DNA of 64,000 nt, taken from the NCBI GenBank assembly GCA_018715595.1, contig DVLI01000007.1, positions 1-64,000 of the forward strand, read 5' to 3'. Position numbers and translations under genes: made by a program. The notes beneath the pieces are model-generated. The model made no database searches. It had not been told where the DNA came from and saw only the letters and a list, made by a program, of their open reading frames with translations. Positions within the stretch are counted from its first letter, which is position 1. The number at the start of each line of letters is the position of its first letter. Shown here one piece after another: positions 38,551-49,797 of the stretch. Origin of the DNA: Candidatus Caccoplasma merdavium. GTDB taxonomy: Bacteria; Bacteroidota; Bacteroidia; Bacteroidales; UBA11471.

Positions 38551-39902
38551 GTTGTAAATTGCTTTCAAATTTATATCTTTGTTCTACCGAATACAGCAGA
38601 CTTTGCATCAGCCTTTAATGATTCAGGTTGTAAATTGCTTTCAAAATTGTATCTTTGTTCTACCGAATACAGCACAATAAGGCGCGGAAGTCGTACACGC
38701 TTAGTTGTAAATTGCTTTCAAAATTGTATCTTTGTTCTACCGAATACAGCCGCCGGGGTGCTCAAAGGCTATACCCTGCAGTTGTAAATTGCTTTCAAAA
38801 TTGTATCTTTGTTCTACCGAATACAGCCGGTGATAGTTTCTTTATTCGTCGTATGTCGTTGTAAATTGCTTTCAAAATTGTATCTTTGTTCTACCGAATA
38901 CAGCTCATGGCTCTACCACCTCTACGACGAGAAGTTGTAAATTGCTTTCAAAATTGTATCTTTGTTCTACCGAATACAGCTTCGTTGTAAGGGATGCAAT
39001 ATCTGTTTAAGTTGTAAATTGCTTTCAAAATTGTATCTTTGTTCTACCGAATACAGCTTCCGAAGTTTTCCGAGTTGGCAAATTTGCGTTGTAAATTGCT
39101 TTCAAAATTGTATCTTTGTTCTACCGAATACAGCAAGTGAACGAATCGATGAGACTGTCTTTACGTTGTAAATTGCTTTCAAAATTGTATCTTTGTTCTA
39201 CCGAATACAGCGAATTGTAAAAGCTTGCGCTTATGTGAAAGTTGTAAATTGCTTTCAAAATTGTATCTTTGTTCTACCGAATACAGCCGGAGGAAGGTGG
39301 CGAGCGCACCTCCCGTGTTGTAAATTGCTTTCAAAATTGTATCTTTGTTCTACCGAATACAGCACAGCCATTGGAAAGACGAACAGGCTCTGCGTTGTAA
39401 ATTGCTTTCAAAATTGTATCTTTGTTCTACCGAATACAGCGTTGATAACGCTCGAAGCAATACGGAGTATGTTGTAAATTGCTTTCAAAATTGTATCTTT
39501 GTTCTACCGAATACAGCTAGTACATATTACGAAGTGCCTGGGCACGCGTTGTAAATTGCTTTCAAAATTGTATCTTTGTTCTACCGAATACAGCGGTGGC
39601 AGTTCTGGTTCTGCTTCGTCAGGTGTTGTAAATTGCTTTCAAAATTGTATCTTTGTTCTACCGAATACAGCAAACGTTGACGTTGTTGAGCGGCAGAGTT
39701 AGTTGTAAATTGCTTTCAAAATTGTATCTTTGTTCTACCGAATACAGCGAAGACATACTTATCAGCATCTTCAATTTTGTTGTAAATTGCTTTCAAAATT
39801 GTATCTTTGTTCTACCGAATACAGCTTATTCAGGATAATAATGGTAATTACGGAAGTTGTAAATTGCTTTCAAAATTGTATCTTTGTTCTACCGAATACA
39901 GC
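38551..39902 (+). promoter_or_regulatory. Promoter-like element inside each CRISPR repeat
   Basis: In every full repeat, GTTG at repeat positions 1-4, a 19-base spacer and TATCTTTG at positions 24-31 match the Bacteroidota promoter (TTTG-N19-21-TAnnTTTG) apart from one base in the -33 box. The same form, with the same spacing, drives at least six other genes in this window. Transcription would start near repeat position 37-38 and run through the next spacer and repeat. In Neisseria type II-C systems crRNAs are made in this way from repeat-embedded promoters; here it is an inference. Confidence 0.65.
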
Positions 39903-39969
39903 TCGATGTGTGTAGTGCGCTATTTCCCAGCTGTTTACGGGGAGATTTAGAAAAGAAAAAGTATTCGAT
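39903..39969. other. Leader-like flank of the CRISPR array
   Basis: A short 67-base non-coding stretch between the last perfect repeat and the terminator, ending in an A-rich run (AGAAAAGAAAAAG). By position next to the invariant repeats and cas2 it should be the adaptation end. No promoter is seen in it. Confidence 0.45.
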
Positions 39970-40008
39970 AAAAAGGCACCTTCCTTGCAAGGAAGGTGCC
40001 TTTTTGGT
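39970..40008. terminator. Bidirectional terminator between CRISPR array and cas2
   Basis: A near-perfect palindrome at 39970-40005 (AAAAAGGCACCTTCC and its complement around TTGCAA) has A-run on the left and T-run on the right. It would stop array transcription on the plus strand and cas9-cas1-cas2 transcription on the minus strand. Confidence 0.9.
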
Positions 40009-40010
40009 TT

Positions 40011-41277
<1,267 letters not shown>

Positions 41278-41281
<4 letters not shown>

Positions 41282-44200
41282 GCTTCGTCGATTTCGCCGA
41301 TGGCGGAGATGCGCACTTTGTGGGGATTCTGCGTATATAAAGCACGTATACTTCGTATACGTATTAATTTTCCCATTTGTTGAGACAATTTTTTGTTCCC
41401 ATCCCCATTGTATTTATCGTCGACAGAGGTTTCGATATGAAGGCGAAAATTGTAATCGTTTGTTGCAATATTTTGTACCCGGTAGAGGTAGCGGCTCAGC
41501 AGGGCATGGTCACGGTTTTCCATGGCGTCGGCATAGAGATCGTCGGGCATACCGAGTATAAACATTTCGTTTTGTTGCATCGAGAGTTGCAGTTGCCAGG
41601 TGGCGTCGGGCAGCTGTTGCATGAACTCCTCCGACAGCCCGTCGGGCAGTGAATCCCACACGGCATCGGGGTGTTCGATGACGACAGGCAGCCGATGTAT
41701 CTTGCGCTCGACAGCGTGCCAGAAGGTAACGACATGCTCGTGCAGGTTGCCGTCGCGGTCGGCATAGATGGCGATGTGGTGGTTGTTGCCCGGCTTGACG
41801 AAACCGATGGCCTCTCCCGACGCATTGTATCGTACCGGGGCGACGGCTTTGAGGCCGGTAAAGCAGCGCACGGTGCGGATAGGAAATCCGTTGGCCGTGT
41901 AGACGGGGGTGGCGAAGGCTTTCTTGGCGTTGCCTCCATACTCGTCGAGTCGTTGTTGCAGGAGCCGCCGTATGCCGGCGTCGACCACGCTGCCCACCGT
42001 TTTGGCGTCGATGCCTTCGACGGGATATTTAAAGACGTATTCTTCGCGGAAGGAGACCTTCCCTTTTTTGTTTTTGGTGTATTGTGATATTTTCCCGTAG
42101 ATGCTTTGTTCGCTCAGGGCTCCGCGGGGCACGACGATGCCTTCTTGGACCAAGATGCGCCGGCCTCCGCGGTAGATGTAGCGTTTCCCGGGGGTAGCTA
42201 CCCGTTTGCCGGCTTTGAACGAGACGAGTATTTTCGCGACGGCGGCAGAGACTTCGGCATGGGAGAAGTGGGGTTGTTGCTGTATGTAGCGTTCGAGCGA
42301 CAGGTTCTCGTCTTTGTGAGAGGCAAGGGTGTTGATGCGTTGTATGTATCCCTGGCGGGTGCAGGCCACGGCCAGGGCGTCGATGGCGTGGTGCCGGTGG
42401 TCGAGCCGCTTGGTCCAATCTTTGATGCACTCCGTAGGGCGGTTGTTGATGGTGCGCATTTCGGTAAGGTTACCGGCGCGGTATCGCTCTATGTTGAGGT
42501 CGTGCAAGACGGTGTCCCACCCCCATACCCGACGCAGGAAGGCGGTTACCGAGCCGCTGGTGGCATAGGCATGGTGGCATATCTCGTGCAGCATGGCAAG
42601 GGCCTTGCGCGAAATGTATTGGCTCTCGCGCATCTGTCGGTTGAGAAAGTCTTGCGGAATTTCCGCTTCGGGCATGAGTAGATACTTGTATTTATCTTTG
42701 GAGATCTCCTGTTTTTCAAGCATCTCTTTTATGCGCGAAAGATAGTCTTGGAACTGGTTGTCGGGCAGACTGCTCATGTAGTCGTAGGCGGTGCGGTTGT
42801 TTTTCACCTGGTTGCAGGCACGGCAGGCGCACACTTTGTTGTTGAAACTGTCGTCGAAGTAGAGCGAGCGGGGAATGATGTGTTCGACCTCGGTGTCGTA
42901 GCCCGACAGAAAGGCTTTCAGGCTGATGTCTTTACCGCAGTAGATGCATCGGTGATGGCTCTCCTCGTATAGCTGGTATTTCTGTATGCCGGCACGAGTG
43001 GGGGTTACTCCCTCCTCGATGATTCGCTGTGCGGCTTTTTCGTTCTCTTTTTGGCGATTCAGAATGTTTTTGTAAGTTTTTTCCCGTTTTTCCCGGCTCT
43101 GTTGCAGTTCCCGAGCCAGCTCTACGCGTATCTCGTCGAAAGGCCCGTATCGGTCGACGAGGGCATTGACGACGTTGACCATCTGGTTGAGAATTTTCTC
43201 GACGATGGGCTGTCGCAGTTCGCCTTTGGCCAGAGGGGTCAGATGCGTTGCTAACTCCCGGGTCAGGTTCTCTTCGCGGGTGAGCGACTGGCTGTGATTG
43301 TAGCCGGCCATGAAACAGGCATCGGAGTAGACATAGCCTTGCCGCAGGTAGGGCAGTATGCGCCGCATGGCGATGCTCGACAGGTTGCCGTAGCCGGCTT
43401 TGGTGAAATCGAGTTTTATCAGTTCTCCGCGTATGGCGGCGTCGTCGATGTGAAATTTCTTTTCCAAGATGCGGTCGAGGGTATCGATGTCGCTCACCGA
43501 GTAGAGCGTGTGCCAAAGCTGGTACAGGGGCTCTTGCTCGAAGGCCGGGTCGACGACGAGTTGCGAGGCTATTTCGCCGGTGTCGGGGTCGGCCATCTCT
43601 ACCGTGCGGATATGCAGGTCGAAGCGCAGCAATGCTTCGGCATCGGGGTGGGATTTTAGAATCTTTTGCAGGGCGACAACCGTGGTGTTGCCTTGCAGGC
43701 CGGCCTTCATCGACTCGCCGGCCCACCAGCCGTCGCGTTTGGTGATGCCCAGTATCTTTTGCAGGTCGGTGAGTTTCAACTTCTCGTTGTTGTTCATGTG
43801 CGAGAAGAGGGCTTGTCGCTGTGCCGGGGTTATTTCCAGGGTTTCCCGTCCGCGTTGCAGGGTGAGGTGGTTGATGCTCTCCCATATCTTGCAGATCTGG
43901 AAGAGCGGCGAACTTTTAGGGGCGACTTTTACCGGTCGGGATTTTGTCGAGCCGTCGGGCAATGTATAGACCATCTGTGCCAGGGTGCATTTGCCCACCA
44001 GGTGCTTGCACGATTTCAGGGGACGCTGGTAATAGATGATGCGGTTGCGCAGGTTGTCGATGTGCTCGTCGGTGAGCGTGTCGTGGTAGCGGCGCTGGCA
44101 GGCCATGATGCGGTCAAACTCTTCGATGTAGGCTTGTCGGGGATAGACCCTGTCTTTGCAGCGATAAGTGGGGTCGGCTTTCAGTTCGGCGTGGAATTTC

Positions 44201-44697
44201 TGTCCGATGGTGAGGCCGCACTCCTGCAACTCTTTGTAGCGGTCGCTCACGGCCGAGAGATATGCCGAACTTTTTTTGTCCTGAAAATCGGCCTTCCCCG
44301 ATTTGTATCCGCGCTTTTGGTTGAGGTGGTAGAGCACCCTCCCCAATTCGGGGAGGCTTATCTCTTCGGTTGCCGCTTTGGCCCGTAGAGCCCACAGCTC
44401 CTGTTGAGGCAGCTTTATGAGTGTTTCGTCGGGTGTCATGCCCAACTGGTGAAGATATTGAGTGAGGGCCTTCCGGCGCAACTGATGGCGGTCGTATCCC
44501 TTCCTTTGGGTGCGGTTTGCCGTTCGGTCGGCATTCTTGGTAATGCTTTTCCCTTGGGTAAATTGGGTGGCGTCGTCGACCGACAGGGGTATGATGCGGG
44601 AGCCTAATCCCAAAATGACACGGTTGTTTTCGTCTTCTTTGATAACGGCCCACCCGATACTGCCTGAGCCAAGATCCAGTCCTAATATGTTTTTCAT
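41278..44697 (-). CDS. cas9: Type II-C Cas9 endonuclease (compact, 1139 aa)
   Basis: Cas9 cuts DNA matched by a crRNA paired with tracrRNA. The catalytic residues are intact: RuvC-I Asp8 in ILGLDLGSGSIGWAV, RuvC-II Glu526 in IRVELARELQQ, HNH His606 in VEHIIPRS, and RuvC-III His769 and Asp773 in HHAIDALAVA. The HNH domain carries a zinc knuckle (CIYC and CRAC). An Arg-rich bridge helix lies near residues 58-80. The RuvC-III to C-terminus segment (774-1139) holds the PAM-interacting region. At 1139 residues it is shorter than the roughly 1,400-residue Cas9 known from Bacteroides fragilis. Its promoter at 44721-44751 faces away from the tracrRNA gene. Confidence 0.98.
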
Positions 44698-44720
44698 GGT
44701 TTATTGATAAATATTCTTCT

Positions 44721-44751
44721 CAAATATACGAAGAATAGCATAAAATGCAAA
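44721..44751 (-). promoter_or_regulatory. Promoter of the cas9-cas1-cas2 operon
   Basis: On the minus strand TTTG (44751-44748), a 19-base spacer and TATATTTG (44728-44721) form a full Bacteroidota promoter. The cas9 ATG at 44697 is about 18 bases past the predicted transcription start. Confidence 0.8.
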
Positions 44752-44767
44752 ATACTGGTGCTGTTTG

Positions 44768-44799
44768 TTTGGAAATATAAATTAATATACCTATATTTG
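44768..44799 (+). promoter_or_regulatory. Promoter of the tracrRNA
   Basis: TTTG (44768-44771), a 20-base spacer and TATATTTG (44792-44799) form a full promoter pointing away from cas9. Its -33 box is 16 bases from that of the cas9 promoter. Transcription should start at about 44804-44806, at the anti-repeat. Confidence 0.82.
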
Positions 44800-44803
44800 A
44801 AAA

Positions 44804-44890
44804 CAATTTTGAAGCAATTCACAATAAGGATTATTCCGTTGTGAAAACATTCTGAGTGGGGGCGCTGCTTGCAGTGTCCCTCGCTTTTTA
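44804..44890 (+). ncRNA. tracrRNA of the type II-C system
   Basis: The anti-repeat at 44804-44825 (CAATTTTGAAGCAATTCACA and on) is complementary to the first 23 bases of the CRISPR repeat with one bulge, one A-C mismatch and one terminal wobble. It is followed by AAGGATTATTCC (a small hairpin, 44826-44837), GTTGTGAAAACATT, and a GC-rich hairpin at about 44855-44882 that runs into CGCTTTTTATT. This matches the layout of known Bacteroidota tracrRNAs. It lies directly upstream of cas9 on the opposite strand. No other anti-repeat was found in the window. Confidence 0.9.
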
Positions 44891-44892
44891 TT
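44857..44892 (+). terminator. Terminal hairpin and T-run of the tracrRNA
   Basis: GGGGGCGCTG pairs with CAGTGTCCCT (about ten pairs including G-T wobbles, loop CTTG), then CGC and TTTTTATT. It forms both the last tracrRNA stem and the terminator. Confidence 0.8.
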
Positions 44893-44970
44893 ATTAATAT
44901 TTTATAAATTCGAGGAGTTTAGGTGTAAAATGTAAAATTTTTTTCTTTTCTTTAAGAAAAATGTTTGCCT

Positions 44971-47484
44971 ATGAATTTTCGGCGTTTTTCTTGGATTCTG
45001 ACGTTACTTGTTATTTCGTCCTTGTCGGCTTCGGCACAGTCGGCTTTCCCCGACAGTGTGCTGTCGGCCATGGCCCGACTGGTCGAGGCGTATAATCACT
45101 TCGGTCGCTATAATGTGCAGGAGAAGGTCTATCTGCACTTCGACAACACGGGTTATTTTCTCGGTGAGACCATGTGGTTCAAGGCTTATGTGGTGGCGGC
45201 GCCCCAGTTGCGTCCTACCGAGATGAGCCGGGTGCTCTATGTCGAGCTGCTGACCCCCGAAGGGCGCGTTGTCGAGACCAAGAAGCTGAAAATTGTCGAT
45301 GGCAAGTGCCACGGTGAGTTCCTGCTCGCCGGGTCGACGCTCATCGGCGGATTCTATGAGGTGCGGGCCTATACACGGGCCATGCTCAACTGGGAAGGTA
45401 CGGTATTTTCGCGGGTCTTTCCCGTTTTTGACCGTCCGGAGACAGACGGCGAGTATAACCACAGAATCACCCAGTATGCCCGTTCGTTCAGGCTTCCCAA
45501 CTATCGTGCGAAGCAGTCCGGCATGGACGACCTCAACCTCTCGTTCTACCCCGAGGGAGGCGTGCTGGTAGAGGGGCTGCCCTCGGTGGTTGCCTTCAAG
45601 GCGACCGACAAGCTGGGGCGGGGCGTGGCTCTCTCGGGCGGCGTTTACGACAGCAATGACCGTGTGCTGACGACGTTTACCACGCAACACAACGGCATGG
45701 GACGTTTTGTCGTCACTCCCGGCAACGAGCCCTGTAAAGTGAAGATTTCCGATGGCCGTTCGCAGAAACAGTTTACCTTGCCGGCGGCCAAGCCCCAAGG
45801 ATATACGATGACGGTCGATAACCTGAATGGCGAAGAGATGTCGCTCACCCTGCGCCGCAGTGCCGCGGTCGAGGGGGAGTTTGTGGGACTGATGGTGGCT
45901 TGCCGCGGACTGGCGCATGCGTTTGAGCTGGTCGACATGCGGCGCGACACGCTCGTGTCGCTCGCGCTCCCGAAGGCGAATTTCCAGCCCGGGGTACAAC
46001 AAATCACCCTTTTCACCTCGCAGGGCGAAGTCCTGGCCGAGCGGCTGGCCTTCCACCGGGGCGACCGGCAAATCGTCATTACGGTCGATTCGCTGAAACC
46101 TCTTTATGCGCCGATGGAGCGCGTGAACCTCGGTTTTACGATGTGCGATGAGCGGGGCAATCCCGTCGAGGGCGACTTCTCCCTGTCGGTGCGCGATTAT
46201 GCCACCGAGGTGCCCACCTATTACCAGAGCCAGGTGGTGAGCAATCTCCTGTTGGAGTCGGACCTCAAAGGCTACATCGAAGACATTCCCTACTATTTCG
46301 AGGCCGACGACCGCCGCCACCGCGAAGACCTCGACCTGCTCATGCTGGTGCAGGGCTGGCGCCGCTACGAGTGGCGCCAGCAGGCCGGAGTGGAACCTTT
46401 CGAGCCTGAGCATTTTGTCGAGGAGGGTATCGTGGTCAAGGGAAATGTATATGATTACCACCTTTTCGGGGCAAAAGCCAAAGCCGGTGTAGAGGTATCG
46501 GTGTGGATCTATTCGCCCGTAACCAGTCGGCATGGAAAAGCCTTTACCGATGAGGACGGCGGATTTGTTTTCCTCTCCGACAGCGATATATGGGAAAGCA
46601 GTAACCTGGTGCTGCAAACCCAAATAACAAATCGTCGGGGCAAGAAAAAGAACAAACCCTATGGCATAGAGCTCGACCGGAGTTTCTCGCCTCCCGCCTT
46701 GGCCTATCCGCCGCTGATGACGACGCTGCCCGATACGGTGATGAACCCGCTCGAAGAGATTCAGGTGAGATCCTTCCCTGTCGATACCGTCGACAATAGC
46801 GACCTTGATGATGATGCTATCGTGTATCAACTCTCCGAGGTCGACGTGAATGCCTTGCGTGTGCGGGGGCTTGACCGTCGCGCGTCTGTCGAATATGTCG
46901 TTGCCGAGGAAGAAGACAAACTCATCGACTCGCAGGTGCGCCACTATACCGATGATTTCCCGGCTTTCCTCGAACAGATAAATCCGTTTTTCACCATTTC
47001 GTATGAATGGTCCAAAGACGGCTACACGGCAACTCCCCAGTATTGGTACAAAGGCAAAAGAGCCTACTTCGCTTTTTATCAGTACGGGAGTGACGGATAT
47101 TATTATTTCGATAAGGATTATTGGGACTTGGACAAGATTTCGCTCGATGACGTGAAGAAGATGGAAATTGTCGAGCATGCCACAAACGTGGCGATTCGTC
47201 TGTATGCCTATCCGCCCCAAGAGCGCAAGAACTATAAAAAAGGGTATCGGGCCACGACGTTGCAGGGATACTCCGTCCCGAAAGAATTTTTCCATGTCGA
47301 TTACGGTGTGGGTGTTTTGCCCGACGAGAGCGACTTCCGCCGCACCCTTTATTGGGACCCTGACGTGAAGACCGACTCGACGGGCCGTGCCTGGGTATCG
47401 TTCTACAACAACAGTTCCGAGACCCGTCTGAGAATCTCGGCCGAGACCCTTTCGTCCGACGGCGTGCCCGGCTGCTGCGAGTGA
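44971..47484 (+). CDS. MG2-domain (macroglobulin-like) exported protein
   Basis: The 837-residue protein starts at ATG 44971 with a signal peptide (WILTLLVISSLSASAQS). Near residue 45-75 it has the conserved MG2 start EKVYLHFDNTGYFLGETMWF typical of large Bacteroidota exported proteins of unknown role, followed by further macroglobulin-like beta domains (LYAPMERVNLGFTMCDERG) and a QGWRRYEW motif. A carboxypeptidase-regulatory-like segment lies around 505-580. There is no thioester motif, and the usual TonB plug-like part is reduced to VDVNALRVRGLDRR. It ends with CC(E). An envelope role is inferred only. It is not part of the CRISPR system despite adjacency. Confidence 0.85.
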   Translation: MNFRRFSWILTLLVISSLSASAQSAFPDSVLSAMARLVEAYNHFGRYNVQEKVYLHFDNTGYFLGETMWFKAYVVAAPQLRPTEMSRVLYVELLTPEGRVVETKKLKIVDGKCHGEFLLAGSTLIGGFYEVRAYTRAMLNWEGTVFSRVFPVFDRPETDGEYNHRITQYARSFRLPNYRAKQSGMDDLNLSFYPEGGVLVEGLPSVVAFKATDKLGRGVALSGGVYDSNDRVLTTFTTQHNGMGRFVVTPGNEPCKVKISDGRSQKQFTLPAAKPQGYTMTVDNLNGEEMSLTLRRSAAVEGEFVGLMVACRGLAHAFELVDMRRDTLVSLALPKANFQPGVQQITLFTSQGEVLAERLAFHRGDRQIVITVDSLKPLYAPMERVNLGFTMCDERGNPVEGDFSLSVRDYATEVPTYYQSQVVSNLLLESDLKGYIEDIPYYFEADDRRHREDLDLLMLVQGWRRYEWRQQAGVEPFEPEHFVEEGIVVKGNVYDYHLFGAKAKAGVEVSVWIYSPVTSRHGKAFTDEDGGFVFLSDSDIWESSNLVLQTQITNRRGKKKNKPYGIELDRSFSPPALAYPPLMTTLPDTVMNPLEEIQVRSFPVDTVDNSDLDDDAIVYQLSEVDVNALRVRGLDRRASVEYVVAEEEDKLIDSQVRHYTDDFPAFLEQINPFFTISYEWSKDGYTATPQYWYKGKRAYFAFYQYGSDGYYYFDKDYWDLDKISLDDVKKMEIVEHATNVAIRLYAYPPQERKNYKKGYRATTLQGYSVPKEFFHVDYGVGVLPDESDFRRTLYWDPDVKTDSTGRAWVSFYNNSSETRLRISAETLSSDGVPGCCE

Positions 47485-47568
47485 GCGATGGCCCCATGGC
47501 GCCGCTTCTGTGGACAGTAGTTCTGCTTTTCAATGACAACCGAGCAAAGAAATGATTACTTTTGCGGC

Positions 47569-48183
47569 ATGAAACCTGTGATTCATCTCGAAGTGCCGGG
47601 CGATGCCCGGGAGGTGCTGCTGCACTGCTGTTGCGCGCCGTGTTCGTCGGCGATTGTCGAGTGCCTGCTCGACAACGGGGTGCGCCCCACCCTCTTTTTC
47701 TGCAACCCCAATATTTATCCGCGCGAGGAGTATGAGCGGCGCAAGACCGAGTGCATACGTCATGCCCGGCGGCTGGGGCTCGATTTTGTCGACGACGACT
47801 ACGACCACGACGGCTGGGTGGCCGAGATGTGCGGTCTCGAAGGGGAACCCGAGCGGGGAGCCCGCTGTCTGCGTTGTTTTACCACCCGTCTGCGTCGGGC
47901 GGCCCGATATGCGGCCGACCACGGGTTCGCGCTCTTTACGACGACCCTGGCTTCGTCGCGCTGGAAAGACCTGAACCAAATCAACATGGCCGGCCGCGTG
48001 GTGGCCGGCGAGGTGCCGGGCGTCGTGTTCTGGGAGCAGAACTGGCGCCGGGGCGGTTTGCAGGAGCGGCGTCGCGAGTTGATTGCCGCCTATGACTTCT
48101 ACAATCAGACCTATTGCGGCTGCGAATACAGCATGCGCAGCGCGGCGGAGCATCACCCGACAATCTCACCCGACAAGAAGTAA
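47569..48183 (+). CDS. queH: Epoxyqueuosine reductase QueH
   Basis: QueH (formerly DUF208) reduces epoxyqueuosine in tRNA to queuosine, replacing QueG. The 204-residue protein shows the family cysteine sets: LLHCCCAPCSS near the start, RCLRCF in the middle, and QTYCGCEYS near the end, which bind an iron-sulfur cluster and a second metal. The ATG at 47569 is preferred over 47533 because a -7-like TACTTTTG (47557-47564) lies between them. It is convergent with eno. Confidence 0.93.
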   Translation: MKPVIHLEVPGDAREVLLHCCCAPCSSAIVECLLDNGVRPTLFFCNPNIYPREEYERRKTECIRHARRLGLDFVDDDYDHDGWVAEMCGLEGEPERGARCLRCFTTRLRRAARYAADHGFALFTTTLASSRWKDLNQINMAGRVVAGEVPGVVFWEQNWRRGGLQERRRELIAAYDFYNQTYCGCEYSMRSAAEHHPTISPDKK

Positions 48184-48200
48184 TCTCTCCCGTTTTATTA

Positions 48201-48250
48201 CAATAAGAAGATGAGCCGAAATAGGAATTTTTCGGCTCTTCTTCTTATTG
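48201..48250. terminator. Long stem-loop between queH and eno
   Basis: CAATAAGAAG (48201-48210) pairs with CTTCTTATTG (48241-48250), and inside it GAGCCGAA pairs with TTCGGCTC. It lies 18 bases after queH and 98 before the eno stop on the other strand, so it probably ends both convergent transcripts, though no T-run follows outside the stem. The remaining 97 bases up to the eno stop are non-coding. Confidence 0.6.
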
Positions 48251-48347
48251 TGTGGAAGGAATGTCGGGAGGGTTGCGGCCGGGGAGGTCTCAAATTCGGG
48301 ACCGCCGCGACCCCTGTCTCCTGTGCGGAGGCACGCCGTTCCCGCTT

Positions 48348-49637
<1,290 letters not shown>

Positions 49638-49741
49638 TTATCGCTTACCGATATAACAGTCGGCGCCCCCGAATGTTTGTTCCCGGCAGTGAAGTTGAGG
49701 GGTGTTGTGCCCTTTGGCGACCGAGCTTTCTCCTCTTGGCA

Positions 49742-49777
49742 GAAATAAAAAGGGCTGTGCTTTGTAGCACAGCCCTT
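49742..49777 (-). terminator. Intrinsic terminator of pckA
   Basis: AAGGGCTGTGC (49750-49760) pairs perfectly with GCACAGCCCTT (49767-49777) and on the minus strand is followed by TTTATTTCT. It lies about 20 bases past the pckA stop. Confidence 0.88.
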
Positions 49778-49797
49778 GGTATGGGGAATCTCTTTTA

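Larger units (their letters stand above)
38474..39902 (+). CRISPR. Type II-C CRISPR array, 18 full repeats plus 1 degenerate, 18 spacers
   Basis: Repeats are 47 bases, beginning GTTGTAAATTGCTTTC and ending CCGAATACAGC. Full copies start at 38551, 38627, 38704, 38781, 38858, 38934, 39011, 39088, 39165, 39241, 39317, 39394, 39471, 39548, 39625, 39702, 39779 and 39856. Fourteen spacers are 30 bases and four are 29. The repeat at 38551 has two substitutions (positions 20 and 23) and the one at 38474-38520 has lost its 5' half; all others are identical. The degenerate end is far from cas, so new spacers are probably added at the right end next to cas2. The plus strand has the crRNA orientation, because the 5' part of the repeat is complementary to the tracrRNA anti-repeat at 44804-44825. 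Confidence 0.98.

Noticed and set aside
38461-39915. Series of short plus-strand ORFs with repeated peptides (LLSKLYLCSTEYS and NCFQNCIFVLPNTA)
   Set aside because: They are translations of the CRISPR repeats, not genes.
45004-47295. 763-residue open frame antisense to the MG2 protein
   Set aside because: Shadow frame caused by codon bias; the plus strand has a signal peptide and family motifs.
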